DNA of 64,000 nucleotides from Sporobacter sp963663605 (GTDB lineage Bacteria; Bacillota; Clostridia; Oscillospirales; Oscillospiraceae): assembly GCA_963663605.2 (NCBI GenBank), contig CAXXVF010000002.1:2914001-2978000 (forward strand). The letters run 5' to 3'. The first letter of the stretch is position 1; each line of letters starts with the position of its first letter. Under the pieces are notes generated by a model. That model searched no databases and had not been told where the DNA came from. It worked only from the letters and a program-made list of their open reading frames with translations. Made by a program: the position numbers and the translations under genes. This document shows, piece by piece, positions 17,671 to 26,406 of the stretch.

Positions 17671-19047
17671 TTATGCAGATTCATTTGACGGCTGCAGCAA
17701 ATCATCCAACACCTCTGCAGCCATTTCTTCTGATGATCGGATAACATGACTGTATACAATGCCAGTGACAGCAGTTGACGCATGTCCGGCCCTGTAGGAT
17801 ACTGTTCGTAAAGGTATACCGGCCGCAATCTGCAATGAGATATTCGTGTGCCGCAAAGAATGTATCGTAATGTTGGGTAGGTCAGTTTTTGCGATAAACT
17901 TCCGAAAATAACCAGTCACGCTATCCGGGTTGATTGATTTGCCGTCCGGCTGTGTAAATAGCCGGTCCGTATCTACCCAAAGGTCACCCATTTTGTGACG
18001 TTGTTCAAGCTGCCAGGCTCTGTATTCTTCGAGTACTTTGAAAATTTGAGTCGGCAGTTTGATCGTTCTGTCTGACGTTTCGGTTTTCGTGCTTTTGGTG
18101 ATTACACCTTTTCCGGAAATGTATTGCGAGGAACGGCAAACAGTAATCTTTTGATTTTCAAAATTAACATCTTTCCATTCGAGCCCACACAGTTCGCCGC
18201 GCCGGAGACCGCTGTATATAAAGAGCTTGATGATCGTCCGGTGCTGGATCGACTCGCCCCCAAGCAGAGCCAGGAGCTCGGCGGTCTGCTTTTCATCGAG
18301 ATAATTAGCTTCTGTACGTTCGACTTTAGGCGGCTTTACTCGTATTGCTGGATTGCTGGGGATCACCTGCCAGTATACTGCCTGATTCAAAATGGCCGAA
18401 ATCAGGCGATGGTGATGCTTTATAGTCTTGTTGGACAAGCCCTTAACAGGCCTGGATGTCTCGAAAGCGTCATCAAACTTTAAGCCTAATACATCAGATA
18501 ATTTATGAGCTGTATCTTCGGATACAGCCTTGTCTTTAAACACACTGTAAACCGTATTTATATGTAATCCACATACCTGAGACAAGAACTCCATCGTCCA
18601 ACCCTTATTTTCAAAAGCATCCAAAAACTTAGCGGTTGGCAGGAAGGAGATGCCCCTTCTGTTAATATCCGAACCCATATCATCATACAGCTCCATCAGG
18701 TGATGCGGTTGGAGCTTGTCAAGCCGTATGTGGCCGATAGCGGGCAGTATCCGTTTGAACATGGCTTGATACCGGGCGTATGTTTTTGGCGCAAGGTGGC
18801 GCGCGTAGTCGCGGCACCAGCGCTCTGTGAAGTCTTTGAACGTCACGCTACCGTCCAGCACCTGACCTGAGAGCACTTTCTGCTCAAACAGGACAGCCTG
18901 CTCGTTGACGGCTTTTTCGATCTGCTTTGCCGTCATGCCCGGTTCCGGCTTGTAGGACATGGTCTTGCGGATCTGTTTGCCGGACACGTCATAACCGCCG
19001 CTGACCATGATGAAATATGAGCCGTTGCGATGGATAATAGAAGCCAT
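17671..19047 (-). CDS. int: Tyrosine recombinase (prophage integrase) with an inserted helix-turn-helix
   Basis: 458 residues from the ATG at 19047, which has ribosome site AAAGGGA 8 bases upstream. N-terminal arm-binding domain, SAM-like core-binding domain, then the catalytic domain with R in GLRRGELCGLEW, HSLRHTN, GHAS and Tyr in IVYSH. An extra segment near residues 165-215 (WTMEFLSQVCGLHINTVYSVFKDKAVSEDTA) reads as a Xre-type helix-turn-helix lying within the core-binding region; ordinary phage integrases lack this. The enzyme would insert and excise the surrounding prophage. No matching att repeat was found near it, so its target is unknown. Confidence 0.93.
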   Translation of the reverse strand: MASIIHRNGSYFIMVSGGYDVSGKQIRKTMSYKPEPGMTAKQIEKAVNEQAVLFEQKVLSGQVLDGSVTFKDFTERWCRDYARHLAPKTYARYQAMFKRILPAIGHIRLDKLQPHHLMELYDDMGSDINRRGISFLPTAKFLDAFENKGWTMEFLSQVCGLHINTVYSVFKDKAVSEDTAHKLSDVLGLKFDDAFETSRPVKGLSNKTIKHHHRLISAILNQAVYWQVIPSNPAIRVKPPKVERTEANYLDEKQTAELLALLGGESIQHRTIIKLFIYSGLRRGELCGLEWKDVNFENQKITVCRSSQYISGKGVITKSTKTETSDRTIKLPTQIFKVLEEYRAWQLEQRHKMGDLWVDTDRLFTQPDGKSINPDSVTGYFRKFIAKTDLPNITIHSLRHTNISLQIAAGIPLRTVSYRAGHASTAVTGIVYSHVIRSSEEMAAEVLDDLLQPSNESA

Positions 19048-19121
19048 ATGAAGCATCCCTTTATCTCGGGTTACTGGACATGTTACCTCTGTAAACACGC
19101 ATTAGCAAGTTAATAACGCAC

Positions 19122-19370
19122 TTACTTCAAAGGACGTATATTACTCGGTGTATAGGGATTTTTGTAACCTGGGAGGACCTCCTCGGGTTTGGTACCCTTT
19201 AAAAACTCCTGCAGGGCGTCCATGTCCAGGAGATATTTCTTGCCGATCATAACGCGAGGCACCTGTCTCGAAACAACGAGGCGTCTGAGGGCGTTTGCTG
19301 TGATTGCCGTATCCGGGTCCTGTTCTTTTATGTAATTGTATGCTTCCGATAAAGTGCGGAGTTTTGCCAT
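19122..19370 (-). CDS. Excisionase-like small DNA-binding protein
   Basis: 82 residues with a winged-helix (MerR-like) pattern: LSEAYNYIKEQDPDTAITANALRRLVVSRQVPRVMIGKKYLLDMDALQEFL, in which an Arg/Lys-rich recognition helix is followed by GKKYLLD. This is typical of Xis or the helix-turn-helix partner of clostridial integrases. It lies 74 bases upstream of the integrase on the same strand, an arrangement that lets both be expressed together for excision. Confidence 0.8.
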   Translation of the reverse strand: MAKLRTLSEAYNYIKEQDPDTAITANALRRLVVSRQVPRVMIGKKYLLDMDALQEFLKGTKPEEVLPGYKNPYTPSNIRPLK

Positions 19371-19389
19371 TTATGATACCTCCATAGTC

Positions 19390-19920
19390 CTATTCGTTTT
19401 CCTGTGTATATTGCAAATACTCTTGGTGCTGTTGTATAAACTGCGCCATTCGTGACGGCGGTCTGTTTTTACTGACGGCTTTTGTGAGACTGACTCTGGC
19501 CCGCGAGACAGGATCAAGCAGCAGGATTTCACCATATTTCTTTATTTGCATAGCAGCGTCGTTCGCTACAGTCAGCCAGGGGTTCTTGCGGGGCTTCGGA
19601 TCAACGCGGCTTGTGTAGACTTCGGCCGTTTCCCGGACCTTCTGCATAGCCTTGCGGTATGTAACAACAGCCTCGCAGTAAACTTCAAGCGCGTTGATAT
19701 CCAAATCGTTCAATAAAGGTGTATCCAACTCGGCATAGATTCCGACAATACGTTTCCATTCCTTTTTAGCATCATCGGATAGATGTGAGGGGCATCTCAA
19801 TTTATTTGACTTTACTTTAGGCTCATTCATTTTGCGATTCCTCAATTCTGATTTCGTAAGCCTATTCTTATCGTTTGTACTTTCCATGATTGCATAAGGG
19901 TATGGTTTACGGCCCTTCAT
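19390..19920 (-). CDS. Phage terminase small subunit, P27 family
   Basis: 176 residues with the P27 pattern: CPSHLSDDAKKEWKRIVGIYAELDTPLLNDLDINALEVYCEAVVTYRKA, then a helical oligomerisation region and an RVSLTKA stretch. In phages the small subunit binds the packaging site and loads the large terminase ATPase. No large terminase, portal or capsid gene follows, so packaging is impossible from this element alone. The gene overlaps the upstream methyltransferase gene by 14 bases. Confidence 0.85.
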   Translation of the reverse strand: MKGRKPYPYAIMESTNDKNRLTKSELRNRKMNEPKVKSNKLRCPSHLSDDAKKEWKRIVGIYAELDTPLLNDLDINALEVYCEAVVTYRKAMQKVRETAEVYTSRVDPKPRKNPWLTVANDAAMQIKKYGEILLLDPVSRARVSLTKAVSKNRPPSRMAQFIQQHQEYLQYTQENE

Positions 19921-21088
19921 GAATCCGTACCGCCTCTCCGCCCGTGTAATCTTCCCAGCGTTTTATGATCACATCGCAATATTTAGGATCGAGCTCCATC
20001 ATGTGACAGACCCGTTTTGTCTGTTCGGTGGCTATGAGGGTCGTTCCGCTTCCGTCGAAGAGATCCAGTATCACATCTCCTTTTCGCGAACTGTTCTGTA
20101 TGGCGTTGGAGACAAGAGCAATCGGCTTCATGGTTGGATGCTCGTCGCTGCGTGTCGGGCGGGGGAACTCCCAGATATCCGATTGCTTGCGGTCTGCTAA
20201 AGGACACAGGCGGGAGCCTTCCAGCCAGCCGTACCAGATCGGCTCGTATTGTGTATGATAGTCCTTTCGGGATAATACGAGTTTGTCTTTCTTCCAGATG
20301 ATTGTACTTGACCAGTGGTAGGTGTTCCCCTGCAATGCGGTCATTACATTGGCCCATTCCTGAGCACTCATCACGACATATGTCATACAACCGGCTTCAG
20401 ATACATTTTTCATGCTGCTGAAAGCTTTATAGATAAACTGCCCGAATTCCTCGGTGCCCATCTTGTCATTGAGAATTGAACGCGGCTTGTATCTCGGATT
20501 CTTTGCATCGGAACCGTAGTCGACATTCCAGGGAGGATCGGTGAACACCATTTTCGCTTTGCCGCCGTTCATCAATTTATGTACATCTGACAGGCTCGTG
20601 CTGTCCCCGCACATGAGCCGGTGCGCACCAAGCTGCCAGATATCGCCCTGCTGTGTGATAGGCTCTTCTGGTATGGCGGCATCGATATCGAAATCGTCAT
20701 CCTCTTTGGGTTCTATGTGGATATCATCAAAACCGAAAGAAACCATATCAAAATCAATCTCATATAAGTCCGACAATTCGGAAGCCAGCATCTCCATATC
20801 CCATTCAGCGTACTCTGCTGTTTTATTATCCGCCAGCCGGTATGCTTTAACCTGTGTGTCTGTTAGGTCATCGGCATACAGGACTGGTACATTTTCTAAC
20901 CCCAGTTTCTGCGCGGCTTTGTAGCGTGTATGTCCGGCGATTATAACGCCGTCCTTGTCCACAACGATTGGCTGCTTGAATCCGAACTTCTGTATGCTGG
21001 CCGCTACGGCATCAATGGCCTTGTCGTTGAAGCGCGGGTTATTTTCATAGGGCCTGATTTGCTCAAGAAGCACACTGACAATTGTCAT
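19907..21088 (-). CDS. ParB-domain DNA methyltransferase (phage type)
   Basis: 393 residues. Residues 1-95 form a ParB/Srx-like domain (IRPYENNPRFNDKAIDAVAASI, IAGHTRYKAAQKLG). Residues about 150-385 are an amino methyltransferase with motif IV DPPW (N6-adenine or N4-cytosine) before motif I DLFDGSGTT, the beta-class order. Enzymes of this design are common next to small terminases in clostridial prophages and are thought to modify phage DNA against host restriction. No restriction nuclease is nearby. ATG at 21088 follows GGAGG. A short palindrome CCCCCTGGGGGG lies upstream near 21181. Confidence 0.92.
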   Translation of the reverse strand: MTIVSVLLEQIRPYENNPRFNDKAIDAVAASIQKFGFKQPIVVDKDGVIIAGHTRYKAAQKLGLENVPVLYADDLTDTQVKAYRLADNKTAEYAEWDMEMLASELSDLYEIDFDMVSFGFDDIHIEPKEDDDFDIDAAIPEEPITQQGDIWQLGAHRLMCGDSTSLSDVHKLMNGGKAKMVFTDPPWNVDYGSDAKNPRYKPRSILNDKMGTEEFGQFIYKAFSSMKNVSEAGCMTYVVMSAQEWANVMTALQGNTYHWSSTIIWKKDKLVLSRKDYHTQYEPIWYGWLEGSRLCPLADRKQSDIWEFPRPTRSDEHPTMKPIALVSNAIQNSSRKGDVILDLFDGSGTTLIATEQTKRVCHMMELDPKYCDVIIKRWEDYTGGEAVRIHEGP

Positions 21089-21210
21089 ATATTACCTCCG
21101 AAAAAAGTTTATTAAATCGAAAAAATCCTGTCTTGAGGGACGCAATAGGTCAAATGAAAAATAATGGTAGAGAGTACATGCCCCCTGGGGGGTCACTATA
21201 TAGAAATTAT

Positions 21211-21759
21211 TCACGTTATCAAAGATTTACTTACTCGTTGAATGTATAACTGCCAACCGGATAATATTGAATCCGGATCAATATCCAGTTCATCCAACAG
21301 CCATGCGACCTTGTCGAGGTCTGAAAGTGATTCTGCGAAAAGTGGATCATTAGGATCACTTTTAGCGTGAAATAGCATTCTGTGATATTTGCTTAATACT
21401 ATCCGAGTATTATTAATATGTGCTTCATGTTTGGCATAAGATCTCCGCTTAGATTGAACCTGATCATCTAACGAAGTATTAGACAAGGAGAGGGGGACGT
21501 AAAAATCTTTGCTCAACCGACAGAGCGCCGCGTACGGTGATAAACCTAACAGAGTAGAGGTGAGTTTAATGACGTCACCCCCTTCGTTACAAGCGAAACA
21601 GTAATAGCCGCGAGAACCAGCGTAAAGCCTCATAGATGGATGTGTATCCGAATGATGTATGCAGTTTACAAGGTTGTTGATTATTGGAGAATTACCATAA
21701 AGACGCCATACTTCCGGTGCTGATACGTAAGTCTTAATAAGACGAAAATTATCGACCAT
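21211..21759 (-). CDS. CHC2 zinc-finger primase-like protein (short)
   Basis: 182 residues. The first 80 residues carry the DnaG-type zinc finger: Cys and His in NCIHHSDTHPSM, then YYCFACNEGGDVI, with the DnaG-like GxxGD(V/I)I ending. The remaining part lacks the TOPRIM catalytic domain, so it is either a primase-associated zinc-binding protein, as in some phages, or a truncated primase. It lies between the methyltransferase and the replication initiator on the - strand and presumably served phage DNA replication. The C-terminal 100 residues are not recognised. Confidence 0.75.
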   Translation of the reverse strand: MVDNFRLIKTYVSAPEVWRLYGNSPIINNLVNCIHHSDTHPSMRLYAGSRGYYCFACNEGGDVIKLTSTLLGLSPYAALCRLSKDFYVPLSLSNTSLDDQVQSKRRSYAKHEAHINNTRIVLSKYHRMLFHAKSDPNDPLFAESLSDLDKVAWLLDELDIDPDSILSGWQLYIQRVSKSLIT

Positions 21760-21782
21760 AATATTCCCCTTTGATAGGTATC

Positions 21783-22190
21783 TTACCTATCCTTGCTCTT
21801 GCCTAACCTGCATATCCGAACTGGATACATCCTGGATACATTCTGTGTCCACTTTTTTGTATGCACCGTTTTTTCTGTGTTAAGCATACTTTTTTCTCCA
21901 AGGTATGTAGTTTCGTGATATCGATCTTTTTGTATATAGTTGTGTATTTTCCAGTCCCGAATGACACAAACACCACTGTCAAAAGGAATGACATATCCTT
22001 TCAAAATCAGTAAATTCAAATCGTCAGCAGAGCAGTTGACCATGGCTGTTATTTTCTTGGGTGACGATACAAAGCCGTCGTCATCAGCTCTCATTCCGAG
22101 ATGAAAGTACAGATTCTGCGTGCTGGCCGGCATATCGAGAAATAAATCCGTATCCACAATATTTAGACTAAACATTCGCCGATTAGCCAT
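21783..22190 (-). CDS. Phage replisome organiser / DNA replication protein
   Basis: 135 residues beginning MANRRMFSLNIVDTDLFLDMP, the usual N-terminus of phage replication proteins with a winged helix (PASTQNLYFHLGMRADDDGFV, then DLNLLILKGYVIPF and VIRDWKIHNYIQKDRY). These proteins bind the phage origin and recruit helicase. The tail is Arg/Lys rich. It is 23 bases upstream of the primase-like gene and shares its strand, so both are likely early replication genes. Confidence 0.8.
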   Translation of the reverse strand: MANRRMFSLNIVDTDLFLDMPASTQNLYFHLGMRADDDGFVSSPKKITAMVNCSADDLNLLILKGYVIPFDSGVCVIRDWKIHNYIQKDRYHETTYLGEKSMLNTEKTVHTKKWTQNVSRMYPVRICRLGKSKDR

Positions 22191-22207
22191 ATTATCACCT
22201 TGTTATA

Positions 22208-22387
22208 TTAGTCCATTCCTAATTTCTTTATAATATCAATGACACGAGCCTCACGCTGAGTATCGAGTGGCACTCGCAGCCATCTTATAAACGTAGGTTC
22301 AGAGATATTTAAAGCGATAGCGATACGCCAGAGCTGAACGCCGTTGTGTTTTGAGAAATCTCGAACTTTTTGGTTTGCTTTTGTCAT
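22208..22387 (-). CDS. Small helix-turn-helix protein (Cro-like)
   Basis: 59 residues. A predicted helix-turn-helix spans VQLWRIAIALNISEPTFIRWLR, typical of small phage regulators that sit opposite the repressor. It ends 17 bases before the replication protein and points away from the repressor gene at 22542, so the two flank a shared switch region as cI and cro do. There is no strong ribosome site before the ATG at 22387. The end IIKKLGMD is also found in small clostridial phage regulators as far as I recall. Confidence 0.7.
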   Translation of the reverse strand: MTKANQKVRDFSKHNGVQLWRIAIALNISEPTFIRWLRVPLDTQREARVIDIIKKLGMD

Positions 22388-22541
22388 TGCTAACTATCCG
22401 TTGTTAACCGCCTTGAAAAATGCCCTTGGTAATGTTAATATGATGATAGCACAAAACTAGGGGCATTACAATAGAAGGGTGCATGCAAATTAGAAAATAC
22501 AACACCACAGGCATCTTGCTTGTTAATTTGGAGGAATTACA
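22388..22541. promoter_or_regulatory. Divergent switch region between Cro-like and repressor genes
   Basis: 154 AT-rich bases between divergent regulators. Inverted half-sites AATGCCC (22419-22425) and GGGCATT (22461-22467) are spaced about 35 bases apart and could bind the repressor. Promoters for both directions must lie here. A clear ribosome site TTGGAGGAA precedes the repressor ATG. Confidence 0.45.
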
Positions 22542-23291
22542 ATGGATAAGAAAAGGTCGGCCTCTTTCACTTCGGACAATAAACCTCTAGCAGTTGCTTT
22601 GAGGAGGCTAATGGAAGAGAGCGGAGAAACGCAAAAAGCTCTAGCGTCTGCTCTTGGTATGAAGCAACAAACAATAAGCTATTACAGAAACGGTATCAGT
22701 TCACCCGATACTGAGGGGCTTATAAAAATTGCTAGGCATTATGGCGTTTCAACTGATTACTTGCTAGGTATGTCTGACTACAAAAATAAAGAGAATGAAC
22801 ATTTAACCGCAATTGAACTCGGGTTAACAGAAATGAGCGTAGAAAAGCTTAAAATGCAAAAACATTTAGAATCATTAATTGGCGATAAGTTTGAGAAAAA
22901 GGGTTTATACACCTGCTTGGAAACTATCAATCTAGTTATTGGGACGAAAGCCGGAAGTGAATTAATATCATGTATTGATAACTATTTGAATTCGAATTTC
23001 AACGGAAACGTAACCTTCACCCCAACAGGTGGCGAGCCCATGAAACATGCAATAAAGGATTCCATTGCTGTACCTAAATTAACGAATGGCAATGCAACTG
23101 AATTTAAGATAGATACAGAAGAGATGTTGGAAGCTTGGTTTTCAAAAAAGGTGACTGAGTTTCTAACAGAAATAAAAAGACAAAACATTCATTTAAAAAC
23201 ATGCGAAAATAAAGATGCTAGTGTCAACACCAATGGATTCACAGAACGCATAGTAGAACTACAATGGAGAAAAGATGATAAGGAAGTATAG
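22542..23291 (+). CDS. Xre-family repressor (phage cI-like)
   Basis: 249 residues. Residues 10-75 form the Xre helix-turn-helix: LRRLMEESGETQKALASALGMKQQTISYYRNGISSPDTEGLIKIARHYGVSTDYLLG. The remainder is helical and unrecognised, with no visible LexA-like Ser/Lys protease motif, so derepression would not follow the lambda RecA route. It is divergent from the phage replication genes and followed by a terminator, so it is likely the prophage repressor. It is the right-most recognisable prophage gene. Confidence 0.88.
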   Translation: MDKKRSASFTSDNKPLAVALRRLMEESGETQKALASALGMKQQTISYYRNGISSPDTEGLIKIARHYGVSTDYLLGMSDYKNKENEHLTAIELGLTEMSVEKLKMQKHLESLIGDKFEKKGLYTCLETINLVIGTKAGSELISCIDNYLNSNFNGNVTFTPTGGEPMKHAIKDSIAVPKLTNGNATEFKIDTEEMLEAWFSKKVTEFLTEIKRQNIHLKTCENKDASVNTNGFTERIVELQWRKDDKEV

Positions 23292-23380
23292 CATCCTGTT
23301 GGAACTTGGCTTGCAGCCAATAATTTTCATTCAATGTTGATTGTCATATAAAAAAATTACTATACCCTATGCTGAGTAAA

Positions 23381-23417
23381 AAAATGACACCCTGCCTAAA
23401 AAGCAAGGTGTCATTTT
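23381..23417 (+). terminator. Intrinsic terminator after the repressor gene
   Basis: Stem AAAATGACACCCTGC / GCAAGGTGTCATTTT with a 7-base loop (one mismatch), ending in a T-run on either strand. It lies 90 bases after the repressor stop. Confidence 0.85.
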
Positions 23418-23859
23418 GTGTTAAAAAGCTTTAGCGAAGATAACCACCGGCTCTGCCGGTGAGGATAAAAAATCTTTAGATGCAAGAAAACTGTGTTTAT
23501 TAAAATAGAAATGTAGCAAAAATAAGTAAAAAAGTGTAGCACCTAAAAAGTATTGATTGCTTTTAATGGAAAGAAACCGGTAGAAAACAAAACAGGAAGA
23601 CACGTAGAATTCAGAATCCGAGACGCAAGATGCCTGAAGGTTGTATTGCTCAACCGCACACTGGCCCAGCCTAACCGCCACACTTTTTCGTTTATATTTG
23701 TTACATTTTTTAATTGATAAAAACATTATTCAGCACCAGCAAAGATTTATTCGTTGTTTTTGCTACGGCGTTGTATCTTGTTGCAGGTGCTGCAAAATTT
23801 TGCTCTGTTTGATCGTGCGTGAAACCATGCAAAGCACATAGATTGATAAGGGCTGGGCA
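23418..23859. other. AT-rich non-coding stretch with a small hairpin
   Basis: No supported gene. At 23445-23461 is a compact hairpin CACCGGC-TCT-GCCGGTG, of the kind found at the ends of IS200/IS605-type elements, but no transposase is present. The AT content marks it as foreign or decayed. Confidence 0.4.
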
Positions 23860-25869
23860 TCAGCGATAAAGCGTATATGTGTATCCATTTTTGTAACAAT
23901 ACAAGTCCATGCTGTTTGGGGAAATCAACGTGAATTTATACTGAGGTTTTTCAATACCGGAATTTGTAGTCACATAATATATTCCATCTTTAATCGAAAA
24001 TGTTCCCCCATACCACGGTATATTGTATGAACTGTAGTAATCATAATCATTACTATCAGATACCTCCATTTTAAAGTAATAGCTTCCTCCACTTGTGTGC
24101 CAGGTTCCTAAAAGAAACTTACAGGCTAAGGAAGTGTTAGATACTAATAACTCGGATGCATCCTCAAAATAAAACAAATCAATAAGTGTATCAACTGTAT
24201 TTGAAGTGTTAAGTAAGCCTCCAAGCATTTGAACATCAATGAGCTCCAGATAGTCCTCACTATTCAAATATGGTGTAATACATTCAAAAAAATCTTCGGA
24301 ATCAAAATGACGGCCATCGTAATAGGCCGTTTGACCTTCCAAATATATAATATCAGAAAGCGTTATCAGTAGTTCTTCTGTATCAGCGTATCCTCGTATA
24401 CCGTCGAATATATTATAGGCATTAATGTAATCGTACTCGTCTAACATAGAACAAGCCCACCAATATTGAGATTCTAGCCACATCACATCAGCGTTTTCGT
24501 ACCCTTCAGCTGACAGATTATAAAAAGTAATAGCTGCATTTGTAAATTCTCCAAGCTCATATAGCTGATAAGCAGCCATTCTATATTGTGTGTTGAGTAA
24601 AAGCTCTGACGTATCCTTATAGCCTGCGTCGCTTAATTCAGTGTATATTTGAATCGATTTTTCAAACTCATTTGTGTCAGCAAGCTGTGCAGCTTGCCTG
24701 TAATAGGACTCCTGCACCATTTCTTCAGCATTCAGGTACCCTGTGAGACTCGAAAATGATGTGCATGCGTCCTCGTACTTTCTGCTATCGAGCAGGAGCC
24801 CGGCGTTTATATATTCGATGATGTTATCGTCATGCAGTTCGGTTACTGAGGGCAGGAATAGGTATTGCTGTGCGTTATCATAACTGCCGTTTTCAGTTAA
24901 TGATACTGCTTTCCTATAGCATAAAAAATAGGTTCCTGCAAATGCGATCAGTATTACTGCAATAGAAGCAGACACAAGTATTTTGACACTTATTCTCCGG
25001 TGTTTTTTTGCAACGCCTGTTGCCGTTTCAGGTGCGACGTTACTTATTGTTCCCGTAAGTTCTCCTGCGTGCCCAGTATTGTATGGCGTTAGTTTATATA
25101 TTAGCGTCTGCATGGTCTCAAATCGCGATGCTGCGTTGCTTGCCATGCCCTTATTAATGGTCGCTTTGAAATCATTATCTATATGTTGCAAAACGTCCTC
25201 ATATTCTTCGTCGGCTATAGCAAAAACATTGTCAACATTTTCGCCTTCCGAACTGATTCGGGCTGTACGCTCCAAGGCGTTTTCAGGTGGTGTTCCGGCC
25301 ACAGCAAAAAATAGTATTGCACTAAATGAGTATATATCGGATACATTCCCGTTGCTTTTGCCATGATACACTTCCGGCGCGGCAAAACCACTTGAATACT
25401 TCGATGATTCTGAAACCGTTACAGGTAGCAATTTAGGACCGTCAGCAGTTAACTGAATTGAGTCGGGTGATATCTGGAGATGTGTTTCTCCGTCATCGTG
25501 CATATCCCTGATCTGAATGGCTACAGGCATAAGTAAAGACACTGCTTCATTTGCCGAAAGAGGCTGCTGGCGCTTGTCGATAAATGAACGTAATGTTATT
25601 GGATCCGTAGAATGCCGAATCTTTTTACGTTTTTTCCAAATAAACACGTAAGCCACCACCAAAACGATTATAATTCCCAACATGATTAATCCCGGAATTA
25701 ATAGCGATAAAGAGGAGTTTTGCTCAGCAGGAACGATGAACAAACCGTTGTCCTCAAGGAAATTTCTAAATTCGCCTATAGCTATTGCACCGAATATCCC
25801 TTGTGAATCGTATACAGCATATGTGTTTATCCCAACTATAGAGCCTTCGCTGTTGAAAAGCGGCCGCTT
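23860..25869 (-). pseudogene. 5'-truncated trypsin-like protease / pseudokinase / TPR membrane protein
   Basis: The frame runs 669 codons from a stop at 25870-25872. The first 40 residues (PLFNSEGSIVGINTYAVYDSQGIFGAIAIGEF) are the very end of a trypsin-like/HtrA protease domain; its catalytic His, Asp and GNSGG are lost. A transmembrane helix follows, then a protein-kinase C-lobe in which the HRD loop is replaced by HLQISPDSIQL and there is no N-lobe lysine, so it cannot phosphorylate. A second transmembrane helix and seven or so TPR-like helix pairs come next, then a beta-rich tail. Such multidomain proteins are surface stress or envelope sensors in Clostridia. A shorter product from an internal start (TTG near 25743) cannot be excluded. 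Confidence 0.72.
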
Positions 25870-25928
25870 TCACATATAAATCAAGACACTTGTGCAAATA
25901 TTATATGAATAATTATAAGTAATATATG

Positions 25929-25957
25929 TTGACAAAACATTCTATCCCGCATATACT
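25929..25957 (+). promoter_or_regulatory. Consensus housekeeping promoter
   Basis: TTGACA (25929-25934), a 17-base spacer and TATACT (25952-25957), close to the vegetative sigma-A consensus, 34 bases before the Phd-like gene. Confidence 0.8.
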
Positions 25958-25990
25958 ATACTAAACAACTTAAGGAATGGGCTGGGAACA

Positions 25991-26269
25991 ATGATCGTTT
26001 CAACCGATGCAATCGTGTCAAACTCCGACATAATCAAAAACTATAAAACATGCAGAGAAAAGGCCGAGGCACTGGGTAAAATTTTCATTTTGAAAAACAA
26101 TCAGCCGGACGCCGTCTTATTCTCGGCGGCCGAATACGAGAGGCTCTCGGTATTTATCGAGTATCTGGAAAGTCTGGAGGAACAGACGATACAGGATTTT
26201 TTTGATACGCTTCCCAAGCAGGGCGCCAGGAAGAGATATTCGTTTGATCAGCTCATCAAGGACATTTAA
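25991..26269 (+). CDS. Phd/YefM-type antitoxin-like protein (orphan)
   Basis: 92 residues. The N-terminal half has the Phd/YefM fold pattern: VSTDAIVSNSDIIKNYKTCREKAEALGKIFILKNNQPDAVLFSAAEYERL, where the segment NNQPDAVLFSAAEYERL is the classical family signature. The C-terminal tail, which normally wraps the toxin, is acidic then basic. No RelE, Doc or other toxin gene lies on either side: a decayed pseudokinase gene is upstream and a helicase gene downstream. It has a near-consensus promoter and ribosome site AAGGAA. It may control itself only, or neutralise a toxin encoded elsewhere. Confidence 0.85.
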   Translation: MIVSTDAIVSNSDIIKNYKTCREKAEALGKIFILKNNQPDAVLFSAAEYERLSVFIEYLESLEEQTIQDFFDTLPKQGARKRYSFDQLIKDI

Positions 26270-26406
26270 GTAATTTAAGCACAAAAGAAGGCTATCATTA
26301 GGGTGGAATGCTCTTATAGGAGTGTCTGCCCTTTCTTAATGACGAAACCAAAAAAGAAATCGGCTGGTCGTCAGTCGAAAATGATGCACAAGGAGAACGC
26401 ATACGC

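Noticed and set aside
21181..21196. CCCCCTGGGGGG palindrome upstream of the methyltransferase as a packaging site
   Set aside because: Short palindrome without other support; I cannot show a cos or pac function.
23445..23461. IS200/IS605 element from the compact hairpin
   Set aside because: No transposase or second end could be found; only a similarity in hairpin style.
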